DNA of 64,000 nt from Microbacterium sp. H83 (GCF_001650405.1 NZ_LWCU01000014.1:160-64159), one strand, 5' to 3'; positions 40,441-49,335 are shown, counted from the stretch's first letter. Notes: generated from the letters alone by a model not told the origin. Program-made: numbers and translations.

Positions 40441-41786
40441 CCCAGCTGTTCGCCCTGCACAGCGCCTACGGACTCGCGACCGCGGCGGCCGCGATCGACG
40501 GCGGTCTGATCGAGGCGAGCGGCGAGCGCGTCCTCGTGCCCTTCCACTCGTCCCGCATCCCCGAGACGTCCGTCGGGATCGTGGCGGACCCCGCCCTCGC
40601 ATGCCTGCGGCGACGCTTCGATCGGATCGAGGACCTCGACGAGCTGCTCGGGCCGCTGCATCCGAGCTCGTGGAAGCCGGAGGCCGCCGAGCTGCCCGTG
40701 CTCCGTCGTCTGCTCACGAGGGCGTGGGGTCTCGACGCGCACGATCTCGAGCTCTTCGTGCAGAGCCCCCAGGTCGCGCCCGCCCGCACCCTGTTGACGC
40801 TGTTCCCGCACGCGCGCATCACGATCGTCGGCGACGGGCTCATGACCTACTCGCCCCTGCGCATCAAGCTGCCGCACACCGTGACCGCCAGGATCGGCAG
40901 AGTCGTGCACGCCGACGTCGTGCCCGGCGTGCGGCCGCTGGTCGCCTCCCCGACCGCGCAGACCGTTCCGGTCCCGCCGCCTCTCTTCGCCGCCGTGCTC
41001 CGAGAAGCGGCGGACGGAGTCGCACTGGCTCCGGACCTCGCGGACGGCGCGGACACCGTGCTCGTGCTCGGTCAGTACCTCGCCGCGCTCGGCCTCGTGA
41101 GCGACGCCGAGGAGGTGGCCCTGCAGGCCGCGATGATCGACCGGGCCGCCGCCCGCTCCCCGCAGCGCATCGTCTTCAAGCCGCATCCGTCGGCACCGCC
41201 GCGCCTCACCGACGCCCTGCGTGCGCGCGCCGCGTTCCACGACGTCGAGTTCCGCGAGTACCGGGGCCCGCTCTCGGCGGAGGTCCTCGCCGAGCGCCTC
41301 GACGCGCGAGCGGTGATCGCCGGATTCTCGACGGCGCTGCCGACCGTGAGCACGCTGTTCGGTCGGGAGATCGACGCCGTCGGCGCCGACGCCGTGCTCG
41401 CCCGGCTGACGCCCTTCGAGAACAGCAACCGCGTCCCGGCGGCGATCGTCGACGCCATGACACGGCCGCGGTCACCCTATCGGCACCCCGCGCGGCTGCA
41501 GCTGCTGGTGGACGCGGTGGGCTACGCCATGCAGCCGGTCGTCGCAAGGCACCTGCGGCCGCGCGCCGAGGAGCTGCTGCGCGAGCTCGACCGGGACGAG
41601 CGCGATCGCTACTTCGCGCCCTCCCGGCTCGTCGAGCTGCGGCTGCCCGGCGCACCCGCCGACAACGCGGTGCAGCGCGTGCTGCGACCGGCGGGGGGAG
41701 TGGGCCGCGCCGAGGAGCTGCGGCTGACGGCGATGGGGGCGCAGCGCCGTCTCGGCCGCGCCTGGCGGGTGCTGAGAGGACTGTGA
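40437..41786 (+). CDS. Polysialyltransferase-family protein (alpha-2,8-polysialyltransferase-like)
   Basis: A 449-residue GT-B type protein. Two motifs of bacterial sialyltransferases are seen: the acidic-Gly motif in IVGDGLMTY and the HP motif in IVFKPHPSAPP, followed by the Ser/Thr region AGFSTALPT. It would transfer sialic acid from CMP-Neu5Ac to the surface glycan. The specific linkage is not readable. It overlaps the upstream GT2 gene by 4 nt and the neuA gene starts 1 nt after its stop, so these are one operon. Confidence 0.85.
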   Translation: MTQLFALHSAYGLATAAAAIDGGLIEASGERVLVPFHSSRIPETSVGIVADPALACLRRRFDRIEDLDELLGPLHPSSWKPEAAELPVLRRLLTRAWGLDAHDLELFVQSPQVAPARTLLTLFPHARITIVGDGLMTYSPLRIKLPHTVTARIGRVVHADVVPGVRPLVASPTAQTVPVPPPLFAAVLREAADGVALAPDLADGADTVLVLGQYLAALGLVSDAEEVALQAAMIDRAAARSPQRIVFKPHPSAPPRLTDALRARAAFHDVEFREYRGPLSAEVLAERLDARAVIAGFSTALPTVSTLFGREIDAVGADAVLARLTPFENSNRVPAAIVDAMTRPRSPYRHPARLQLLVDAVGYAMQPVVARHLRPRAEELLRELDRDERDRYFAPSRLVELRLPGAPADNAVQRVLRPAGGVGRAEELRLTAMGAQRRLGRAWRVLRGL

Positions 41787-41787
41787 C

Positions 41788-42966
41788 ATGACGACGGAGA
41801 CCACGGAGACGACGACCGGCGGCATCACCGTCGCGATCATCCCGGCGCGCGGAGGCTCGAAGGGCGTGCCGCGCAAGAACGTGCAGCGCGTCGGCGGCAT
41901 CCCGCTCGTGGCCCGCGCCGTGCGCAGTGCGCTCGCCGCCGACGGCATCGACGAGGTCGTCGTCTCGACGGACGACGACGAGATCGCCGAGGTCGCCGAG
42001 GCTGCGGGCGCACGCATCGTCCGTCGACCCGCGGACATCTCGGGCGACAGCGCCTCGTCGGAGAGCGCCGTGCTGCACGCCCTCGACGAGCTCGAGAGGT
42101 CGGGCCGGCGCGTCGGCGTCGTGGCGTTCCTGCAGGCGACCTCGCCCTTCATCCCGTCCGACGCGCTCGCCGCGGCGGTCGAGCTCGTCGCCGGCGACGT
42201 CGCCGACAGCGTCTTCGCGGCGCACGAGACGTACGGGTTCCTCTGGAGCAGGACGGATGCCGGCGAGGCCGCCGCCGTGAACCACGACGCGTCGCACCGC
42301 CCGCGCCGTCAGGACCGCGAGCCGCACTTCCTCGAGACGGGGGCGTTGTACGTGTTCCGCGCCGACCGCTTCCGACGGGCGCGCCACCGCTTCTTCGGAC
42401 GCATCCGCATCGTCGAGGTCCCGGAGTGGACGGCGATCGAGATCGACGACGAGCACCAGCTCCGCATCGCGCGCGCGCTCGCGGGCCTGCACGACACCGC
42501 GGAGCGCATCGAGGTGCGTGCCGTCGTGACCGACTTCGACGGGGTGCACACCGACGACACCGCCACCGTCGACGCCGACGGAGGCGAGCGCGTGCGGGTC
42601 AGCCGCGAGGACGGCATGGGCGTCTCGCTGCTGCGGAAGGCCGGCATCCCGATGCTGATCCTCTCGACCGAGGTGAACCCCGTCGTCCGGGCGCGCGCCG
42701 ACAAGCTCCGGGTGCCGGTCCTGCACGGCATCGACGACAAGGCGGCGGCGCTGCGCAGCTGGGCGGAGGAGAACGGCATCCCGCTCGCCGAGATCGCGTA
42801 CCTCGGCAACGACGTGAACGATCTCCCAGCGATGGCGATCGTCGGCTGGCCGGTGGCGGTCGCGAACGCGCATCCGCTCGTGCGGGAGCAGGCGCGGATC
42901 GTGCTGTCCCGCGCCGGGGGGAACGGCGCGGTGCGGGAGCTCATCGAACGGGTGTTGCCCGCCTGA
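41788..42966 (+). CDS. neuA: CMP-sialic acid synthetase fused to a HAD (KdsC-like) phosphatase
   Basis: A 392-residue fusion. Residues 12-230 form the acylneuraminate cytidylyltransferase with the CTP-binding IIPARGGSKGVPRKN and FLETGALYVF. Residues 240-392 form a HAD hydrolase with nucleophile motif TDFDGVHTDD and closing motif YLGNDVNDLPAM, as in KDO-8-phosphate or sialic-acid-9-phosphate phosphatases. One chain may thus dephosphorylate sialic acid 9-phosphate and activate it with CMP. Vertebrate CMP-Neu5Ac synthetases have a similar two-domain layout. The dephosphorylation role is inferred. Confidence 0.9.
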   Translation: MTTETTETTTGGITVAIIPARGGSKGVPRKNVQRVGGIPLVARAVRSALAADGIDEVVVSTDDDEIAEVAEAAGARIVRRPADISGDSASSESAVLHALDELERSGRRVGVVAFLQATSPFIPSDALAAAVELVAGDVADSVFAAHETYGFLWSRTDAGEAAAVNHDASHRPRRQDREPHFLETGALYVFRADRFRRARHRFFGRIRIVEVPEWTAIEIDDEHQLRIARALAGLHDTAERIEVRAVVTDFDGVHTDDTATVDADGGERVRVSREDGMGVSLLRKAGIPMLILSTEVNPVVRARADKLRVPVLHGIDDKAAALRSWAEENGIPLAEIAYLGNDVNDLPAMAIVGWPVAVANAHPLVREQARIVLSRAGGNGAVRELIERVLPA

Positions 42967-43051
42967 CCGGTGCCGGTAACCCTCCTGTCGCACCGCGTTC
43001 ACTCTCGGCGCGTACCCAGGGGAGAAGGCCATTTCGACGACCGGAGGAATC

Positions 43052-43924
43052 ATGACTGTCAGCATCGGCTCCCGTGTGATCGGCGGCGGTCACCCCGCCT
43101 ATGTCATCGCGGAGATCGGCCTCAACCACAACGGCGACGTCGACATCGCGAAGCGTCTCATCGACGTCGCGGCGAAGGCCGGCGCCGACGCCGTGAAGTT
43201 CCAGAAGCGCACGCCCGAGATCTCGACGCCCGAGCACATGCGCGACGTCCCCCGGGAGACGCCGTGGGGCACCATGAGCTACCTCGACTACCGCCGACGC
43301 GTCGAGTTCGGACGCGAGGAGTACATCGCGATCGGCGACCACGCCACCATGCTCGGCCTCGACTGGTTCGCCTCCCCGTGGGACGTGCCCAGCGTCGACT
43401 TCCTCGAAGACCTCAACGTCGTCGCGCACAAGGTCGCCTCGGCCAGCCTGACCGACACCGAGCTGCTGGTCGCCCTCCGTGAGACCGGCAAGCCGATCAT
43501 CCTCTCGACCGGCATGTCGACCATCGCGCAGATCGACCGCGCGCTCGAGACGCTCGGCACCGATCGGGTCGTGCTGATGCACGCCACCTCGACGTACCCG
43601 CTCGAGCCCGAAGAGGCGAACCTCCGCGCGATCGCGACCCTGCGCGACCGCTACCCGGGCGTCCCGGTCGGCTACTCGGGCCACGAGCGCGGCCTGCAGA
43701 TCTCCCTCGCGGCCGTCGCGATCGGCGCCGTCGCCGTCGAGCGCCACATCACGCTCGATCGCACGATGTGGGGCTCCGACCACGCCGCATCCCTCGAGCC
43801 CACCGGCCTCGAGCACCTCGTGCGCGACATCCGCGTGATCGAGAAGGCCCTCGGCGACGGCGTGAAGCGCGTGTTCGACAGCGAGCGCGCGCCGATGGCC
43901 AAGCTCCGCCGCGTCACCGCGTGA
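43052..43924 (+). CDS. neuB: N-acetylneuraminate synthase family protein without SAF domain
   Basis: A 290-residue TIM-barrel enzyme that condenses PEP with ManNAc or ManNAc-6-phosphate. Motifs are AEIGLNHNG, DAVKFQKR, STGMSTIAQID and VGYSGHERG, with catalytic Glu and PEP-binding residues in place. Typical NeuB is about 345 residues with a C-terminal SAF (antifreeze-like) domain that helps bind ManNAc; this one ends before it. If it uses ManNAc-6-P, the fused phosphatase of NeuA would fit. GGAGGA precedes the ATG. It is 85 bp after neuA. Confidence 0.9.
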   Translation: MTVSIGSRVIGGGHPAYVIAEIGLNHNGDVDIAKRLIDVAAKAGADAVKFQKRTPEISTPEHMRDVPRETPWGTMSYLDYRRRVEFGREEYIAIGDHATMLGLDWFASPWDVPSVDFLEDLNVVAHKVASASLTDTELLVALRETGKPIILSTGMSTIAQIDRALETLGTDRVVLMHATSTYPLEPEEANLRAIATLRDRYPGVPVGYSGHERGLQISLAAVAIGAVAVERHITLDRTMWGSDHAASLEPTGLEHLVRDIRVIEKALGDGVKRVFDSERAPMAKLRRVTA

Positions 43925-45387
43925 CGGATGCCGACATGACCGACCTCGGCATGACGGAGCGCGTCCGCTCGACCCGCCTCGACGCGCTCCGCGTCGTCGC
44001 CATCGCCGATGCGGACTCGTTCGTGAAGTGGTCGGCGTCGCTGCTGGGGAGCGTGGCCGACGCCGGCGCCGGCATCCGATCGCACCTCCTGATCGTCCGC
44101 ACCCCGCTGAGCGCGAGCATCGAGCAGCAGCGGACGGCGCTCGCGGGCACCGGCATGCGGCCGGACGGCGTCACCCGGGTGTCGTTCCCCGAGGTCGAGG
44201 CATGGCTCGAGGGTCAGCGACCCGATGTCGTGCTGCTCGCGGGCCGAGGACCGTTCGCGCGCCTGATGGGGCGGGTCGTCGACCGCCTCTCGTCGCGACC
44301 CGTGGTGGTCGCCGGGCTCCCCGGCATGGCGATCCCCGCGCAGCGCGGCGCCCTGGACTATCGCCGTCATGCGGATCTGCTGATCGTGCACTCGCACCGC
44401 GAGCAGCGTGCGTTCGCGGAGCTCGGGCGACGCATCGGCGTCAGCGTCCCGACCGCGCTCGCCACGCTGCCCTTCGCCCGGCCTCGATCGCGGATGCTGG
44501 CGGCGGAGCGCGTGGGCGTGCTCGCCGACCAGCACGAGCCCCGAAGCGCGGGCACCCTCGTCGCAGACCCCGCCGAGCGGGGGGACCGCGGCGATCGGTC
44601 GCGCCGCGAGCCCGCGACCGACATCGTGTTCGCCGCGCAGGCCCTGGTCCCGGTCGACCGTGAGCAGCGCGCCGAGATCGCCGCGACCCTGGTGCGTGCG
44701 GCCGAGGCCGACCCGAACCGCCGAGTCGTGGTGAAGCTGCGGTCGCGCCCCGGCGAGTCCGAGACCCATCTCGAGCGCGACGCCTACCTCGACCTCCTGC
44801 CCGCACGCAGGCCCGACAACCTCGTCGTGTCGTACGACTCGATGTCGACGGCGCTCTCCGCGGCCGCCGGCCTGGTCACGGTCAGCTCCACGGCCGCGGT
44901 CGAGGCCCTCGCCCTCGGCGTCCCCGTGATCGCACTCGACTCGTTCGGCGTCAGCAAGAGCCTGCTCAACACCGTCTTCGTCGGCAGCGGACTGCTGGGC
45001 GGGCGCAGCGAGGTCGTCGCCGGCCGCTTCCGGCATCCGCACCCCGACTGGATGCGGGACAACTACTTCCATCCTGCGTCGGAGTCCACCTGGTGGGATC
45101 GCGTGCAGCAGCTGGTGGCGCTCCGCCGCGCGGGCGCTCTGCCCGCCCGGATCGTGCCCGCACCTCGCGGCGGATCGATCCACGAGGCGTGGCACCGGGC
45201 CAGCGTGCTCGGGCGGGAGGACCGCACGGCGGCCGGGATCGCGGCGCTGACGCTCGGCGCGCCCGCGACGAGGGTGCTGTCGGCGCTGCGCCGGGGTCGG
45301 GCGTCGGCCGACGGCGGCACCTGGGCCGACCCGTCGACCGACTTCACGCTCGAACCCAACCCCTTCCACGATTCGATCCGGCGATGA
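43921..45387 (+). CDS. DUF6716 putative glycosyltransferase
   Basis: A 488-residue GT-B-like protein that closes the sialic-acid operon. The GTG at 43921 overlaps the neuB stop (GTGA); in-frame ATGs at 43936 and 43951 are alternatives. It has RRVVVKLRSRPGESETH and VTVSSTAAVEALALGVPVIALD, the latter resembling the sugar-nucleotide site of GT-B enzymes. DUF6716 proteins occur in actinobacterial sialic-acid clusters and may be a second sialyltransferase or a glycan assembly enzyme. Confidence 0.8.
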   Translation: MTDADMTDLGMTERVRSTRLDALRVVAIADADSFVKWSASLLGSVADAGAGIRSHLLIVRTPLSASIEQQRTALAGTGMRPDGVTRVSFPEVEAWLEGQRPDVVLLAGRGPFARLMGRVVDRLSSRPVVVAGLPGMAIPAQRGALDYRRHADLLIVHSHREQRAFAELGRRIGVSVPTALATLPFARPRSRMLAAERVGVLADQHEPRSAGTLVADPAERGDRGDRSRREPATDIVFAAQALVPVDREQRAEIAATLVRAAEADPNRRVVVKLRSRPGESETHLERDAYLDLLPARRPDNLVVSYDSMSTALSAAAGLVTVSSTAAVEALALGVPVIALDSFGVSKSLLNTVFVGSGLLGGRSEVVAGRFRHPHPDWMRDNYFHPASESTWWDRVQQLVALRRAGALPARIVPAPRGGSIHEAWHRASVLGREDRTAAGIAALTLGAPATRVLSALRRGRASADGGTWADPSTDFTLEPNPFHDSIRR

Positions 45388-45400
45388 CGGGCGATCCGCG

Positions 45401-46204
45401 TCAGCTGCTGCGGCGGATCGCCCGTACGCCGACCACGAGTCCGACGACCGCGACGGCCAGCGCCGACACCCATCCCCACAGCACGGTCGGATCGCCCAGA
45501 TCCCCGGCGAACAGCGCGCGCTCGGCCCGCACCACCCAGTTCACGGGGTTGACCGCGGCGACCGCGCGCATCCAGTCGGGGCCGTCGTCGAGCGGCAGCA
45601 GCATGCCCGACAGGATCAGCAACGGGAAGATCAGCGCCTGCTGCACGCCCCAGAACAGCCACTCCCGGTCCTTGGTCGCCAGGGCCAGCGAATACGAGAG
45701 CGAGCCGAGGCCGACGCCGAAGACCGCCAGCAGCGCCAGACCGATCAGAAGGCCGGGCACGTGGATCGCGAACCCGAACGGCCACGCGATGAGCACGATC
45801 ACCAGGGCCTGCACGACGATCGGCGCGATCTCCTTCAGAGCGCGGCCCACCAGCAGCGACGAGCGGGCGAGCGGGGCGACGAGAGTGCGCTCGTGCGAGC
45901 CGGTCATCATCTCGTACTGCAGGTTCGATCCTGTGGCGCCGGTGCCGAACAGCACGATCATCACGAGGACGCCGGGTACGAACCACGTCAGCGTCTCGCC
46001 CACGGGCTGTCCGGAGCCGCCGACCAGCAGCGGGGCGAAGAGTCCGAGGAAGACCAGCGGCTGCAGGAGGCTGAAGATCAGCGTGAACGGGTCGCGGAGC
46101 ACCGGCTTCAGCTCGCGGGTGAGGACGTTCCGCGTGTCCCGGGCGAGGTTCGCCCGGACGAGTGTGTCGGCGGTGCCGTGGGTGACGGCGGGGGCGGTGG
46201 TCAT
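45401..46204 (-). CDS. ABC-2 type transporter permease (DrrB-like)
   Basis: A 267-residue permease with six membrane helices. Features are PFTLIFSLLQPLVFLGLFAPLL after an N-terminal amphipathic stretch (LKPVLRDP), PLARSSLLVGRALKE and SGMLLPLDDGPDWMRAV near the last loop, typical of the DrrB/ABC-2 exporters of drugs or lipids. AGGAG lies before the ATG. The ATPase gene upstream overlaps its start by 4 nt but is truncated at its 5' end (see 46201-47148), so function is doubtful unless the ATPase is still made. Confidence 0.88.
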   Translation of the reverse strand: MTTAPAVTHGTADTLVRANLARDTRNVLTRELKPVLRDPFTLIFSLLQPLVFLGLFAPLLVGGSGQPVGETLTWFVPGVLVMIVLFGTGATGSNLQYEMMTGSHERTLVAPLARSSLLVGRALKEIAPIVVQALVIVLIAWPFGFAIHVPGLLIGLALLAVFGVGLGSLSYSLALATKDREWLFWGVQQALIFPLLILSGMLLPLDDGPDWMRAVAAVNPVNWVVRAERALFAGDLGDPTVLWGWVSALAVAVVGLVVGVRAIRRSS

Positions 46205-47148
46205 GAGAGCACTCCTGTCTTGTCGGTGTTCGTGTCGGTGTTCGTGTCGGCAGTCACGTCGGATGCACTCGCGGCGTCGCCCTCGCCCGCCTCGCGCAGC
46301 GTCCGTCCGGTGAGGGCGAGGAACACGTCGTCGAGGGTGGGCGGCACGCCGGTCGCGCGGCGGACGAGGATGCCGGCGGCGTCCAGCTCCCGCACGATCA
46401 CCGGCAGCAGGCGGTCGCCGTCCGGGACGGCGAGCGAGAGGGAGTCTCCGTCGAGGGCGACCTCCGCGCTGCCGAGTCGGGCGATGACGGGACGCGCCGC
46501 CACGGCATCCGCCTCTGTGGCGAAGCCGAACGTCAGAACATCGCCGGCGAGCGTGGCCTTCAGCGCGGCCGCGCCGTCGTCGGCGATGATCCGGCCCTTG
46601 TCCATGACCATCACGCGCTCGGCGTAGCGGTCGGCCTCCTCGAGGTAGTGCGTCGTGAGGAAGACCGTCGTGCCGTGCTGCGTGCGCAGGTCGAGGATGT
46701 GCTCCCACAGGTTCGCGCGGCTCTGCGGGTCGAGTCCCGTCGACGGTTCGTCGAGGAAGATCAGGGGAGGAGCGTGCATGAGTCCGAGCGCGATGTCGAG
46801 GCGTCGCTTCTGGCCCCCGCTGAGCTGCTGCACCGTCCGCGTCGCGAAGGAGCCGAGGTCGAGCGACCCGATGAGCTCATCCGCACGACGGATGCTGTCG
46901 CGGCGGCTCATGCCGTAGAACGCGCCCTGGCTCAGCAGCTCGTCGCGCACACGCTGCGAGAAGCTGCCGCTGGTGAGCTGTCCGACGTAGCCGATGCGAG
47001 CGCGGACGCCGGCGGCATCCGAGCGGATGTCGTGGCCCACCACGCGTGCGGTGCCCGACGTCGGCGGGATGAGGGTCGTCAGCATCCGCAGGCTCGTGGA
47101 CTTGCCTGCGCCGTTGGGCCCGAGGAACGCGACGAGCTCGCCGCGCAC
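46201..47148 (-). CDS. ABC transporter ATP-binding protein (DrrA-like), 5'-truncated
   Basis: The 315-codon remainder of a DrrA-type ATPase. It keeps Walker A LGPNGAGKST, the Q-loop VGQLTSGSF, the signature LSGGQKRRLDIAL, Walker B LIFLDEPSTGLDP and the C-terminal DrrA extension. It lacks the first about 25 residues (the first strands and the A-loop aromatic that stacks on ATP). Upstream of 47148 the frame runs into the antisense of a WYL regulator. A GTG at 47148 could start translation but has only a weak ribosome site. The tail has a repeated TDTNTDTNTD from a 12-nt repeat. Either a decayed gene or one with a new start. Confidence 0.7.
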   Translation of the reverse strand: MRGELVAFLGPNGAGKSTSLRMLTTLIPPTSGTARVVGHDIRSDAAGVRARIGYVGQLTSGSFSQRVRDELLSQGAFYGMSRRDSIRRADELIGSLDLGSFATRTVQQLSGGQKRRLDIALGLMHAPPLIFLDEPSTGLDPQSRANLWEHILDLRTQHGTTVFLTTHYLEEADRYAERVMVMDKGRIIADDGAAALKATLAGDVLTFGFATEADAVAARPVIARLGSAEVALDGDSLSLAVPDGDRLLPVIVRELDAAGILVRRATGVPPTLDDVFLALTGRTLREAGEGDAASASDVTADTNTDTNTDKTGVLS

Positions 47149-48081
47149 ACGGAGCTCGCCCGCCGACTCGGCGTCACGGAGCGCACGGTCCGACGTGACG
47201 TCGATCGGCTGCGCGAGCTCGGCTACCGGGTCGAGTCGACGCCGGGTGCCGCGGGCGGATACCGGCTCGAGGCGGGCAGCGCGGTGCCGCCGCTGCTGCT
47301 CACCGACGACGAGGCGGTGACCATGGCGATCGGCCTCAGGGTCGCGGCGACGCAGCAGCTCGTCGGCGGGTCGGAGGTGACGCTCACCGCCCTCGCGAAG
47401 CTCGAGCAGGTGCTGCCCTCCGCCCTCCGTCGTCGGGTGAACGCGCTCGCCGCGTCCGTCCAGCCGACCTCGACCCGCCAGGCCCCGGTGATCTCGCCGG
47501 TCGTCCTCGGCGAGCTCGCTCTCGCCGCGCGCGATCACGAGCGGGTCCGGATCCGCTACATCGACCGCGAGGGGCGCGAGAGCGTCCGCCGGGTCGAACC
47601 CCACGTGCTCTCGCCCTCGGAGCGCAACTGGTACCTGCTGTGCTGGGACCTCGAGCGCGACGACTGGCGCACGCTGCGCGTGGACCGCATCGACTCGGTG
47701 GAGCACACGCGCGTGCTGTTCGCGGCGCGCGACATGAGCGAGGAGGAGGTGCAGGAGCGCATCCTGCTCGCCACCTCGTGGTCGCCGCAGAAGATCGAGG
47801 CCGACGTCGTGATGGATCTGCCGATCGAGCGGATGCGTGAGTTCTTCGGGATCTGGGCCGACGGGGCGACGGCGGAGGACGACGACCGCACCCGCTGGCC
47901 GGTCGGCGGCTCGGACTGGCGGGAGGCCGTGTACGGGATGTTCTACGTGCCGCCCGGCGTCGGGTACGTCACCGACTTCCCCGAGCCGCACCGTGCCGAG
48001 CTGCGGGAGGCGCTCGGCCGCCTCATGAGGGCGCTGGATGCTCCGGCGCCGCCGTCACGGTTCCGAGGCGCGGGGTCCTGA
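47149..48081 (+). pseudogene. WYL-domain transcriptional regulator, 5'-truncated
   Basis: The 310 codons from 47149 match a deoR/WYL-type regulator: TELARRLGVTERTVRRDVDR is the second half of the winged helix-turn-helix, the WYL domain has HVLSPSERNWYLLCWDLERDDWRTLRVDRI, and a C-terminal WCX domain follows. The first about 20 residues of the normal helix-turn-helix and any start codon are missing at exactly the point where the divergent ABC gene also ends. The only upstream in-frame start is a GTG at 47032 in ABC antisense. It would have controlled the ABC exporter. Its end overlaps the convergent membrane gene by 27 bp. Confidence 0.7.
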
Positions 48082-49050
48082 CGATCGGGGAGCGGCGATC
48101 GACGGAGGGTCGGCATCGTTCCAGCGCTGGAACGTCTGCACCCACCAGAAGCCGGCGAAGAGCAGCAGGGCCGCGAGCTCGCCGATCAGCACGGCCGGCG
48201 TCTCGCCGAACACCTGGCGGAATGCGACCGCGGCGATGAGGAACAGCAGGTCGACGATGAGGAGTCCCGAGATCCACCGGTAGATCGAGCGCTGCCGCGG
48301 AGTCGGCGGAGTCTCGTGTGCGTCGAGGGGTCCGCTCGCGTACAGGATCGGCACCGCCGTGAACAGCGCGAAGAACACCAGGGTGACGACGAAGTGGATG
48401 CTGTGCACCGGCCAGAAGTTGAAGGGGAAGCGCTCGTTCACCACCGGCACGAAGGCCAGCGCCGCCACGACCGTGGCCGTGGCGAGGGCGACGACAGAGA
48501 GGACGACGGCCGATCGATTCGGCTCCCGCCTCCGCACGCGTATGACCGCGGTCGCGACCACGACCGCCACGACCGTCACCCCGTAGACGGCGATGCCCGC
48601 CTTCGCCGAGGCGAGATAGTCGGACGGGATGCAGTCCGACGGGCCGGGGCACGGAAGCCCGCCTGCCCCGATCCCGTCCGCGATGCCCGCCGGCCCGATC
48701 GTCGTCGGCGCGATCCCCGTGGGCACGATCGCGATCAGCGGAGCGAACACGGCGCACACGTCGAGCAGCGTGGTCGCGCGGCTGCGCCCCGACAGCGCGA
48801 GGAGAGCGATGGAGACCGCGATCAGCGAGCCGACGAAGACGTCGCGTGCGGGTGTGTAGACAGCGTGGCTGACGGAGGGGAGCGGGCGCCAGCCGAGGAC
48901 GAGCGGATCCCACGAGACGACCGCGCTCTGCAGGACGACGCTCAGGACCAGCGCGAAGACGACGAGGACGAGCGACAGGCGCAGGTACCGGTGCGTCTTC
49001 TGCGCGGTCGTCGCTGCGCCGGTCTGGATCCGGTCGTCGGCATCAGCCAT
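48055..49050 (-). CDS. Uncharacterised membrane protein, about eight spans
   Basis: A 331-residue protein with hydrophobic segments near residues 20-42, 62-80, 86-105, 140-158, 172-194, 208-230, 253-275 and 285-305. A loop with two Cys (LPCPGPSDCIPSDY) lies between spans three and four and could form a disulfide outside the cell. No transport or enzyme motif is recognised. The ATG at 49050 is set by TAGCGT with a 7-nt spacer; the longer upstream frame is unsupported. Confidence 0.72.
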   Translation of the reverse strand: MADADDRIQTGAATTAQKTHRYLRLSLVLVVFALVLSVVLQSAVVSWDPLVLGWRPLPSVSHAVYTPARDVFVGSLIAVSIALLALSGRSRATTLLDVCAVFAPLIAIVPTGIAPTTIGPAGIADGIGAGGLPCPGPSDCIPSDYLASAKAGIAVYGVTVVAVVVATAVIRVRRREPNRSAVVLSVVALATATVVAALAFVPVVNERFPFNFWPVHSIHFVVTLVFFALFTAVPILYASGPLDAHETPPTPRQRSIYRWISGLLIVDLLFLIAAVAFRQVFGETPAVLIGELAALLLFAGFWWVQTFQRWNDADPPSIAAPRSSGPRASEP

Positions 49051-49057
49051 GACCGCG

Positions 49058-49063
49058 ACGCTA
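49058..49063 (-). promoter_or_regulatory. -10 element for membrane protein gene
   Basis: TAGCGT on the minus strand, 7 nt before the ATG at 49050. Confidence 0.5.
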
Positions 49064-49186
49064 CACGCCCGTAGCGACGCCGACGCGCGACGCGACGTGA
49101 CGAAAGTCGTCATCCGCCGACGCTTTCGGTCAGACGGGGCAACGATCCTGGTGTTCCGGAACACTGCCCGGTAACGTCATCCCCAT

Positions 49187-49262
49187 CGCGGCGATCCGGG
49201 CGGTCCCGGGCCTCAGCTCATATCTGACGGCGTTGCGGGTTCGACTCCCGCCGTCGCGTCCA
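49187..49262 (+). tRNA. tRNA-like sequence, anticodon CAT (Met/Ile2 type), atypical D-arm
   Basis: A 76-nt cloverleaf ending in encoded CCA. The acceptor CGCGGCG (49187-49193) pairs with CGTCGCG (49252-49258) with one G:U. The T-arm GCGGG/CCCGC (49235-49239, 49247-49251) has a perfect TTCGACT loop. The anticodon arm CTCAG/CTGAC has four of five pairs and a loop CTCATAT, giving anticodon CAT at 49219-49221 with T33 and a purine 37. The D-arm is abnormal: CCGG/CCGG with a six-base loop lacking A14 and A21, and position 8 is A, not T. It lacks the C1-A72 mismatch of initiators. Either a diverged functional tRNA or a decaying copy. The rest of 49051-49341 holds nothing clear. Confidence 0.55.
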
Positions 49263-49329
49263 ATTCCTCGGCGATCTACCGTCGATGCGTCGTCGTGTCC
49301 AGGGGTAGCGGGCCCGGAGGCGTGCGCCC

Positions 49330-49335
49330 GACAAT
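49330..49335 (+). promoter_or_regulatory. -10-like element for 49342 gene
   Basis: GACAAT, 6 nt before the ATG at 49342. Confidence 0.4.

Noticed and set aside
49187..49262. Ordinary initiator tRNA-fMet
   Set aside because: The acceptor has a C1-G72 pair rather than the initiator C1-A72 mismatch, the anticodon stem lacks the three G-C pairs, and the D-arm is abnormal.
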